From Bradyrhizobium sp. 132 (GTDB taxonomy: Bacteria > Pseudomonadota > Alphaproteobacteria > Rhizobiales > Xanthobacteraceae): a stretch of DNA of 64,000 bases. The DNA lies in contig NZ_JADPKY010000018.1 of the NCBI RefSeq assembly GCF_023074185.1, positions 1 to 64,000 on the forward strand. Reading direction: 5' to 3'. This document shows, in pieces, positions 55,307-64,000 of the stretch (position 1 is the first letter of the stretch; every line of letters starts with the position of its first letter). Both the position numbers and the translations under genes were made by a program. The notes below the pieces were generated by a model. It made no database searches. It saw only the letters and a program-made list of their open reading frames with translations, and had not been told where the DNA came from.

Positions 55307-55349
55307 TTGACGCAGCGTCTAGAATGCATGTTTTTGACACCGTGTCAAA
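55307..55349. promoter_or_regulatory. Two TetR-type operators between the tautomerase and TetR genes
   Basis: TTTGACACCGTGTCAAA at 55333-55349 is a perfect palindrome around a central C. TTGACGCAGCGTCTA at 55307-55321 is a weaker relative, 26 nt away. Binding by the adjacent TetR protein is inferred. Confidence 0.65.
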
Positions 55350-55370
55350 TATACCGGACAGGAGCGAAGC

Positions 55371-55970
55371 TTGAGGCCGCGCGAGTTCAACCACGACGAT
55401 GTCCTGCGCATCGCGTTCGATCAGTTCTGGCGCAAGGGCGTGCGCGGCACTTCGCTGTCGGACATCGCGCGCGACGCCGGTGTCCAGCGCGGTAGCCTCT
55501 ACAACGCCTTCGGCAGCAAAGAGGCGCTGTTCCTCCTGGCCTATGAGCGCTATGCGGGCGACTATCTCATTGCCTTGCAAAAGGCGCTCGGTACGGGCTC
55601 ATTGCGCAAGCGTCTCACCGCGTTCTTTGACTCGACCATCACCAATTTCCGCTCCGGCTCACCGCCGCGGGGATGCCCGACCACGCGCGGATTGATGGAG
55701 CTCGGCGCGGCCGAAGGCGAGGGGCTGGATGAGGACGCGCGCCAGGCCTTCGCGAACCTCATCTCGCGCATCACCGCTCTGGTTCAGGATGCGTTGTCGG
55801 CGGGCGCAAAGCGCGGCGAATTCAGCGGCAACCCCGCGGCCGCAGCGCTGCACATCATCACCGTGACGCGCGGCCTCGCCGTAATCGAGCGTGCCTTCGA
55901 TGACGAGCCGCAGCTGCGCAAGATCGCCGCCCACACCATCGATCTCGTGCTCGACAAAATGGGCCGCTAG
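55371..55970 (+). CDS. TetR/AcrR-family regulator
   Basis: The 199-residue protein starts at a TTG (AGGAGCG upstream) and has the HTH LSDIARDAGVQRGSLYNAFG. The C-terminal ligand domain resembles the group of TetR proteins near tautomerase, nitroreductase or NemA-type genes. It is likely to repress the divergent tautomerase and itself through the intergenic palindromes. Its inducer is unknown. Confidence 0.87.
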   Translation: MRPREFNHDDVLRIAFDQFWRKGVRGTSLSDIARDAGVQRGSLYNAFGSKEALFLLAYERYAGDYLIALQKALGTGSLRKRLTAFFDSTITNFRSGSPPRGCPTTRGLMELGAAEGEGLDEDARQAFANLISRITALVQDALSAGAKRGEFSGNPAAAALHIITVTRGLAVIERAFDDEPQLRKIAAHTIDLVLDKMGR

Positions 55971-56160
55971 GTGTCAGCAGAAAGCGAGCGCGATGCAGCA
56001 GGCCGCGCAAGGCAGCGCGCGCGACCAACTGATATTCCGGCTCGCGGGAACGGGCATCGCGACCGGCGTCCTCTACCCTTGACGGCCTCGGCTAAAGCGA
56101 CGAAGCAGAACCATCGGACCTGCCGACCCGCGCTTGGACACGCGGGCATGGAGACGCTGC

Positions 56161-59100
56161 ATGTCGTTCAAAAAACTCCTGATCGCCAACCGCGGCGAGA
56201 TCGCCATCCGCATCGCGCGCGCGGCGGCTGATGCCGGGATCGCGACGGTCGCGATCTACCCGGCCGACGACGCGCTGTCGCTGCATGTGCGGGTTGCCGA
56301 TGAGGCGACCGAAATCCCCGGCCGCGGCGCGCGGGCCTATCTCGACATCGAGGCCGTGGTGCAGGCGGCGAAGAGCGGAGGCTGCGATGCTGTGCATCCC
56401 GGCTATGGCTTCCTCAGCGAGAACGCTGCGTTTGCGAAGGCCTGCGCCGATGCAGGCATCGCCTTCGTCGGACCGAAGGCTGCGGCGCTCGAACTGTTCG
56501 GCGACAAGGTCGCGGCGCGGCAATTGGCAAGACGTTGCGGCGTGCCGATCATCGCCGGCACCAGCGGGCCGTCCTCGCTGGAGGATATCGCGGCGTTCTT
56601 CACCTCGCTCGGCAGCAACGCGGCGATCGTGATCAAGGCAATGGCCGGTGGCGGCGGCCGCGGCATGCGCGTGGTCGAGAACGCATCCGATCTCGCGGAG
56701 GCCTATGCGCGCTGCCAGTCCGAGGCGAAGGCCGCGTTCGGCTTCGACGGCGTCTATGCCGAGCGCCTGATCCGGCAGGCGCGCCATATCGAGGTGCAGA
56801 TCATCGGCGACCGCCACGGCGCAATCTCTCATCTCTGGGAGCGCGAATGCACCATCCAGCGCCGGCACCAGAAGCTGATAGAGGTAGCGCCGAGCCCGTC
56901 GCTCGGCGACGGCTTGCGTGGCCGTATCATCGAGGCAGCGAAGCAACTCGCCGCAGCCGCGTCTTACGACAGTCTCGGCACGTTCGAGTTCCTGGTCGAC
57001 GGCACCGCCGAAGACAGTTTTGCCTTCATCGAAGCCAATCCGCGGCTGCAGGTCGAGCACACCGTGACGGAAGAGGTGCTCGGCCTCGATCTCGTCCGCG
57101 CCCAGCTCGCGGTCGCCGCCGGCGCCTCGCTTGCCTCGCTTGGCCTGGCGCAAGGTTCGATCCCGAAGCCGCGCGGCTATGCCATGCAGCTCCGCGTCAA
57201 CATGGAGACGCTGGACGAGCTAGGCGCGACTCATCCGACCGGCGGCGTGCTTGCCGTGTTCGAACCGCCGTCGGGCCCCGGCGTCCGCGTCGATAGTTTT
57301 GGTTATGCCGGCTACAAGACCAGCGCCGCCTTCGACTCGCTCTTGGCGAAGGTCATCGTGCATACGCCGGGAGAGGCTTGGCACGACGTGGTTGCAAAAG
57401 CCTCGCGGGCGTTGCGCGAATTTCGGATCGACGGCGTCGTTACCAACATCGCTTTCCTTCAGGCGGTGCTGGCGCATCCCGATTTCAGGACCAACCGCAT
57501 CGCGACCGACTTCATCGACCGCAATATCGCGAAGCTCGTGGAGGCCGCCGACGGCGCTGCAAAGCCGCTCTATTTTGCAGTGACGGAGCGAAGCAGCGGC
57601 CGCGGCACCGAAGCGCATACCGCACAGATCGTGCCGGAAGGCGCGGTGATGGTCGCGGCTCCCTTGCAGGGGACCATCGTCACCATCCAGGTCGGGGAAG
57701 GCGAGATCGTGCGCCCCGGCCAGCAGCTCGCCGTGATCGAATCCATGAAGATGGAGCATCTCGTGATGGCCGAGCAGGGCGGCCGGGTCATGAAGCTCGT
57801 CGCCGGCGACGGTGTCACGCTGATGCATGGCGAGGCCATTCTCTACCTCGAGCCGCTCGACGTCGCCGCCGATCATTCGGCGCAGGAAGCGGATATCGAT
57901 CTCGACCACATCCGTCCCGATCTCGCCGAAATGATCGCGCGCCAGGCCAACACGCTCGACGAAAATCGCCCGGCCTCGGTCGAGCGCCGCCGCAACACCA
58001 ACCAGCGCACCGCACGCGAAAACGTCGCGCAACTCGTCGACGACGGCTCGTTCATGGAGTACGGCAGCCTTGCGATTGCGGCGCAGCGGCGCCGGCGCAA
58101 GCTCGACGATCTCGTCAAGAACACACCGGCCGACGGCCTCGTCATGGGTGTCGCGACCGTCAACGCCGAGAAGTTCGGCCCTGAGGGCGGGCGCTGCATC
58201 GTCGTGGCCTACGACTACACGGTGCTCGCGGGCACGCAGGGCCACATGAACCACAAGAAGATCGACCGCATGCTGACGCTCGCGGAAGACTGGCGCGTGC
58301 CTCTGGTGTTCTACGCCGAAGGCGGCGGCGGCCGGCCCGGCGATACCGACCGGCTCGGCATGACCGGCCTCGACGGTCCGTCGTTCGTGCAGTTCGCAAG
58401 GCTCTCCGGCCTCGTGCCGGTCGTCGGAATCGTCTCCGGCTATTGTTTCGCCGGCAACGCCGCGATGCTCGGTTGCTGCGACGTGATCATCGCCACCAAG
58501 AACGCCTCGATCGGCATGGGCGGCCCGGCCATGATCGAGGGCGGCGGGCTCGGCGTCTATCACCCGGCCGAAGTCGGCCCGGTCTCGTTCCAGTCGCCGA
58601 ATGGCGTCATCGACATCCTCGTCGAGGACGAGGAGGAGGCGACGCGCATTGCGCAAAAATACCTGTCCTATTTCCAGGGTGCGGTGACGGAGTGGCAGGC
58701 CGCCGACCAGCGGCTGCTGCGCCGCGCGATCCCCGAGAGCCGCCTGCGGGTCTACGACATCCGCAGCGTGATCGACCTCGTCGCGGACAAGGATACCGTG
58801 CTGGAGCTGCGCCGCGACTATGGTGTCGGCATGATCACCGCGTTGATCCGCATCGAGGGCAGGCCGTTCGGCCTGATCGCCAACAATCCGCGCCATCTCG
58901 GCGGCGCGATCGACGCCGATGCCGGCGACAAGGCCGCGCGCTTCCTCCAGCTCTGCGACGCGTTCGACCTGCCGATCGCCTCGCTGTGCGACACGCCCGG
59001 CTTCATGGTCGGCCCGGAAGCCGAGAAGACCGCGATCGTGCGCCACGTCTCGCGCATGTTCGTGACAGGTGCGAGCCTCACCGTGCCGCTGTTCGGCATC

Positions 59101-59466
59101 GTGCTGCGCAAGGGCTATGGTCTCGGGGCGCAGTCGATGATCGGCGGCGGCTTCCACGCCTCGTTCTTCACCGCGGCCTGGCCGACTGGCGAATTCGGCG
59201 GCATGGGCCTGGAGGGTTACGTTCGTCTCGGCTTCCGCAAGGAAATGGAGGCGATCGCCGACCCCGTCGAGCGCGAGACCTATTATCGTAACAAGGTCGC
59301 TGAGCTCTATGCCAACGGCAAGGCGGTCTCGATCGCATCCGTGTTCGAAATCGACAACGTCATCGACCCCTCCGAGACGCGACGCTGGATCATGGCGGGC
59401 CTGCGGTCGGTGCCGAAGCCGCCTGCGAGGACGGGCAAGAAGCGGCCGTGCATCGATACGTGGTGA
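56161..59466 (+). CDS. Single-chain biotin-dependent acyl-CoA carboxylase (BC-BCCP-CT)
   Basis: The 1101-residue protein joins a biotin carboxylase (1-450; ATP-grasp KAMAGGGGRGM near 160), a short linker domain, a biotin carrier with the biotinyl Lys at 530 (ESMKMEH) and a two-part carboxyltransferase (about 590-1101; GYCFAGNAAM and GGGFHASFFTAAWP). It carboxylates an acyl-CoA with bicarbonate and ATP. This domain order and size match the single-chain long-chain acyl-CoA carboxylases known from mycobacteria and Rhodopseudomonas. The ATG at 56161 opens directly on MSFKKLLIANRGEIA. Confidence 0.9.
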   Translation: MSFKKLLIANRGEIAIRIARAAADAGIATVAIYPADDALSLHVRVADEATEIPGRGARAYLDIEAVVQAAKSGGCDAVHPGYGFLSENAAFAKACADAGIAFVGPKAAALELFGDKVAARQLARRCGVPIIAGTSGPSSLEDIAAFFTSLGSNAAIVIKAMAGGGGRGMRVVENASDLAEAYARCQSEAKAAFGFDGVYAERLIRQARHIEVQIIGDRHGAISHLWERECTIQRRHQKLIEVAPSPSLGDGLRGRIIEAAKQLAAAASYDSLGTFEFLVDGTAEDSFAFIEANPRLQVEHTVTEEVLGLDLVRAQLAVAAGASLASLGLAQGSIPKPRGYAMQLRVNMETLDELGATHPTGGVLAVFEPPSGPGVRVDSFGYAGYKTSAAFDSLLAKVIVHTPGEAWHDVVAKASRALREFRIDGVVTNIAFLQAVLAHPDFRTNRIATDFIDRNIAKLVEAADGAAKPLYFAVTERSSGRGTEAHTAQIVPEGAVMVAAPLQGTIVTIQVGEGEIVRPGQQLAVIESMKMEHLVMAEQGGRVMKLVAGDGVTLMHGEAILYLEPLDVAADHSAQEADIDLDHIRPDLAEMIARQANTLDENRPASVERRRNTNQRTARENVAQLVDDGSFMEYGSLAIAAQRRRRKLDDLVKNTPADGLVMGVATVNAEKFGPEGGRCIVVAYDYTVLAGTQGHMNHKKIDRMLTLAEDWRVPLVFYAEGGGGRPGDTDRLGMTGLDGPSFVQFARLSGLVPVVGIVSGYCFAGNAAMLGCCDVIIATKNASIGMGGPAMIEGGGLGVYHPAEVGPVSFQSPNGVIDILVEDEEEATRIAQKYLSYFQGAVTEWQAADQRLLRRAIPESRLRVYDIRSVIDLVADKDTVLELRRDYGVGMITALIRIEGRPFGLIANNPRHLGGAIDADAGDKAARFLQLCDAFDLPIASLCDTPGFMVGPEAEKTAIVRHVSRMFVTGASLTVPLFGIVLRKGYGLGAQSMIGGGFHASFFTAAWPTGEFGGMGLEGYVRLGFRKEMEAIADPVERETYYRNKVAELYANGKAVSIASVFEIDNVIDPSETRRWIMAGLRSVPKPPARTGKKRPCIDTW

Positions 59467-59573
59467 GGGCGGTGCAGCAATTTGATTGCGGCACGACCGT
59501 TTCCGGTTCCCGATTGACATCCCCGCCTGCGGTGCCAGACTTTGCACAATAATACAGGGTGGAGACGTCCGCG

Positions 59574-61445
<1,872 letters not shown>

Positions 61446-61567
61446 ACCGGTTCGACATCCCGGCTCCGCCGAAAGCAGTCGGAAAATGCTGGCGCGCCTG
61501 GGTCTTCGCGCGGCGGACACGCCGTCGCGAACGTGCATTTCCAGAAATTGCGAGAGGAGAGGATTCG

Positions 61568-62455
61568 ATGGAGGAGATCGAAGTCTTTCTGGCTGTCGTC
61601 GAGGCCGGCAGCCAGACCGCGGCCGCGCGACAATTGGGACGGTCGCTGCAGTCCGTCAACCGGGCATTGGCGGCGCTGGAACGCAACGTCGGTGTTGAGC
61701 TGGTGCGGCGGACCACGCGGCGATCGCTGGCGACTGAAGCGGGACTTGCGTTCTATCATCGCGTCAAGCCGGCCTTTGCCGAAATCAGCGAGGCGCGCCT
61801 GGAAGCGGCCAACCGCCGCGTCGAGCCGTCGGGTCTTCTCAGGGTCGCCGCGCCCGTCCTGTTCGGATCGACCCACGTCGTGCCGGCGATTGCGGATTTC
61901 ATGGCGCGCTTTCCGCGGATCGAAACCGATCTCCATGTCTCCGATCGGCCCATCGACGTCGTCGCCGATGGATTCGATCTGGCCGTGCGGATCAGGGAAT
62001 TGCCGGATTCCTCGCTCAAGGCGCGGCGGCTCGGCGAGCTTCGCACGGTTGTCTACGGCGCACCCGGCTATTTCGCGCGCCATGGGCGTCCGCATCATCC
62101 CGACGACCTGACAGACTATCAATGTATTCTGCGCAGGACCGGCCCGGGTGACACGGAAGCGTGGCGGTTTCAGATCGGCGGCGAGGTGAAGATGGTGCAG
62201 GTGAACGGCCGCTTCCGGACCGATAATACGACGGCGGCGCAGGCGGCTGCCTGCCATGGCATCGGCGTCGGCTATGCGCCGTTCTGGCTGATACGCGATC
62301 GCGTCGATGATGGCGCGCTGGAGATCGTGCTGGAGGATTTCGAGGCACCGCGCATGCCGGTGTACGCCGTAGTCCCGCCGAGCGCGGCGCCGCCGGCCAA
62401 GACGCGCCTGTTCGTCGATCTGCTGGCGGGGCGATTGAAGCGCGAGCGGCTCTAA
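61568..62455 (+). CDS. LysR-family regulator
   Basis: The 295-residue protein begins MEEIEVFLAVVEAGSQTAAA and has the winged HTH (RQLGRSLQSVNRALAALERN) and a two-lobe effector domain. GAGAGGAGAGGATT precedes the ATG. The next gene on the same strand is the cytokinin-dehydrogenase-like oxidase, 176 nt downstream, which it may control. Most LysR targets are divergent, so this is only a weak inference. Confidence 0.87.
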   Translation: MEEIEVFLAVVEAGSQTAAARQLGRSLQSVNRALAALERNVGVELVRRTTRRSLATEAGLAFYHRVKPAFAEISEARLEAANRRVEPSGLLRVAAPVLFGSTHVVPAIADFMARFPRIETDLHVSDRPIDVVADGFDLAVRIRELPDSSLKARRLGELRTVVYGAPGYFARHGRPHHPDDLTDYQCILRRTGPGDTEAWRFQIGGEVKMVQVNGRFRTDNTTAAQAAACHGIGVGYAPFWLIRDRVDDGALEIVLEDFEAPRMPVYAVVPPSAAPPAKTRLFVDLLAGRLKRERL

Positions 62456-62631
62456 GAGCCCCGGCTCTCTTACCCATTGGCCACGTGCATCGCCGGCGTG
62501 CGTTCCGTCCGCATTCTCCCGGTTTGCGGGAATGTGTATCCCGCGATGTGCCGGTTGTTCGGAGGCGCGGGCGATCGCAGTTTGCGGGCCACGGGCACTT
62601 ATCCGCCCGGTCCGGCGTGAAGGACCGCACC

Positions 62632-64000
62632 ATGACCCCCAATCGACGCGCGCTGCTGCATGCAGGTGTCAGCGCCACCGCGACGCTAGCTTCCCTCGCT
62701 CTTGCCGGCCAGTCGCGCGGCCCGGCCGATGGACCATTTGCCAGTGCCGCATCGAACTGCAACCCGGAAACTTGCGCGGCCGCGGGTGAGGATTTCGGTC
62801 ACATCATCCACAAGCAGCCGCGTGCCGTGTTCAGGCCGACGACGATTCCCGGGATTGCGGGGATTCTGCGATGGGCCGCGGAGCAAGGGCTGACGGTTGC
62901 CGCGCGCGGGCAGGGCCATAGCATCTATGGTCGTGTCATGACGGAAGGCGGCATTGTGATCGACCTCGGCGCGCTGGCCACCATCCATCGGATCGAGCCG
63001 GACCGTGTCGTGGTCGATGCAGGTGCGACCTGGCACGCGGTGCTGGAAGCGACCTTGGCCAAAGGGCTGGTTCCGCCGGTCCTGACCAACTACCTCGGCC
63101 TGTCCGTGGGCGGCACCCTCGCCATCGGCGGAATCGGCGGATCGTCGTCGCGACATGGCCTGCTGACGGACCAGGCTATCGAGCTCGATGTGGTGACGGG
63201 CGAGGGCCGGCAATTGACCTGCTCGCCAACGTCCAACGCCGAGCTCTATGATGCCATTCGGGCCGGGCTTGCCCAATGCGCGATCATCACGAGGGCGACG
63301 CTTCGGCTGGTGCGTGCGCCCGAACGGGTCCGACGCTTCCAACTCTCTTACCCCGATCTCCCCTCGCTGACGGCCGATCAGCGCCGTGTCCTGGCGGAGG
63401 CGCGCTTCGATCAGCTGCAGGGAGCCGTCGTGCCAGAGGCGGCCGGTGGCTGGCGATACCTGCTGGAAGCAGGCGTGTTCCATGACGGCGATTCTCATCC
63501 CGACGACGAGGCGCTGCTTGCAGGTCTGTCGGATCGCCGCGGGAGCGCCGTCGTCACCGACTTTGCCTTCCGCGACGACGCCAATGCGTTTGCAAAGCTG
63601 GAAGCGCTTCTGAGGGCGAACGGTCAATGGTTCAATCCGCATCCGTGGCTTCTCGTGTTCCTGCGCGGCAGCAACGCGCTGGAGATCGCGAGCGAGGTCG
63701 TTGCCGGGACGAAGAGTGAGGACATCGGCCCGTTCGGACGGATCACCTGCTATCCCATGATCACGGATGAATGCCGCACGCCACTGGTCCGGTTGCCCGA
63801 CGAGCGGATCGTGTTCGTGTTCAATCTGATCCGTATCCCGGAATCGGCAGACAAGACGAATGCCGAACGGCTGGTCGCGCAGAACCGCGAGCTGTACGAC
63901 CGTATTCGCGGCGCCGGCGGCGTGTTGTACCCGGCGAGCGCGTTTCCCATGTCGTCCCAGGATTGGGCCGATCATTTCGGGGTGCAGTGGCCGTTGCTGC
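62632..64000 (+). CDS. Tat-exported FAD oxidase, cytokinin-dehydrogenase-like, cut by the window end
   Basis: At least 456 residues are present. A twin-arginine signal (NRRALLHAGVSATATLASLA) is followed by a VAO-type FAD domain with ARGQGHSIYGR, where His 96 is the expected covalent FAD link. LTNYLGLSVGGTLAIGGIGG and LDVVTGEGRQLTCSP match cytokinin dehydrogenases, as does WADHFGVQWPLL at the visible end. The Asp expected in plant enzymes within WIDVL aligns here with WHAVL, so the plant catalytic Asp appears missing. AAGGA precedes the ATG. The substrate could be a cytokinin or another alkylated amine or alcohol. Confidence 0.75.
   Translation, partial: MTPNRRALLHAGVSATATLASLALAGQSRGPADGPFASAASNCNPETCAAAGEDFGHIIHKQPRAVFRPTTIPGIAGILRWAAEQGLTVAARGQGHSIYGRVMTEGGIVIDLGALATIHRIEPDRVVVDAGATWHAVLEATLAKGLVPPVLTNYLGLSVGGTLAIGGIGGSSSRHGLLTDQAIELDVVTGEGRQLTCSPTSNAELYDAIRAGLAQCAIITRATLRLVRAPERVRRFQLSYPDLPSLTADQRRVLAEARFDQLQGAVVPEAAGGWRYLLEAGVFHDGDSHPDDEALLAGLSDRRGSAVVTDFAFRDDANAFAKLEALLRANGQWFNPHPWLLVFLRGSNALEIASEVVAGTKSEDIGPFGRITCYPMITDECRTPLVRLPDERIVFVFNLIRIPESADKTNAERLVAQNRELYDRIRGAGGVLYPASAFPMSSQDWADHFGVQWPLL

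Noticed and set aside
57220-59547. 775-codon open frame antisense to the carboxylase gene
   Set aside because: Same reason: composition mirrors the real gene and no domain is visible.
59514-59560. Possible sigma-54 promoter before the AcoR-like gene (TGCCAGACTTTGCA)
   Set aside because: The spacing between the GG-like and GC elements is two bases short of the consensus.

Overview
The window is high-GC, tightly packed alphaproteobacterial chromosome. Gene content and order point to Bradyrhizobium or a close relative: trxB, an Lrp regulator, greA, carB, carA, a YqeY-like gene, a zinc-less dnaG, rpoD and rpoH, plus many rhizobial-type hypothetical proteins. This assignment comes from recognising protein families by eye, not from a database search. 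The right edge cuts a gene; the left edge cuts an IS element.

Region 1-2430 is accessory. An IS3-family element ends at about 99 and has removed the 5' end of tenA. A small orphan gene follows, then a Fic/HTH pair of the 'mobile mystery protein' type that lies between two copies of the 3' end of an AEC-transporter gene. Region 2428-5465 is a three-gene operon (CoA-transferase, CoA-ester lyase, AEC transporter) that looks like organic-acid catabolism. Region 5770-9330 holds a secreted cysteine-motif protein, an orphan ParA-like ATPase with a striking palindrome upstream, two related micro-membrane proteins, a DapA-like lyase and a candidate leader or small RNA.

Region 9328-22975 is core: trxB-lysR, lrp, greA, carB and carA, with an MFS/ArsR divergent pair, an odd tRNA-Cys-like gene, a Dps protein and a YqeY-like protein between them. 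Region 23039-35241 is a mixed block: epoxide hydrolase plus acyl-CoA ligase, two transglutaminase-like proteins, an ArsR/SRPBCC operon with a leaderless-type promoter, an LVIVD-repeat exported protein, a LysE exporter and a BrnT/BrnA toxin-antitoxin pair. Region 35574-40145 is dnaG-rpoD with a full CtrA-type site between them.

Region 40253-51494 has cell-wall enzymes (a lytic transglycosylase and an amidase), a single-domain response regulator, a diguanylate cyclase, rpoH, a RluA-family pseudouridine synthase, tRNA-Glu and a 23-residue poly-lysine microprotein. Region 51495-64000 begins with a repeat-bearing non-coding stretch. It continues with a D-aminoacylase-like amidohydrolase plus CobW GTPase, a TetR/tautomerase divergent pair, a single-chain biotin-dependent acyl-CoA carboxylase, a sigma-54 activator, a LysR regulator and a Tat-exported, cytokinin-dehydrogenase-like flavoprotein cut by the window end.

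The most unusual items are the tRNA-Cys-like gene with an 8-nt anticodon loop, the Fic island flanked by duplicated gene ends, the cytokinin-dehydrogenase-like protein that seems to lack the plant catalytic Asp, the palindrome carrying two GANTC sites before the ParA gene, the leader RNA before the DapA-like gene and the poly-lysine microprotein.
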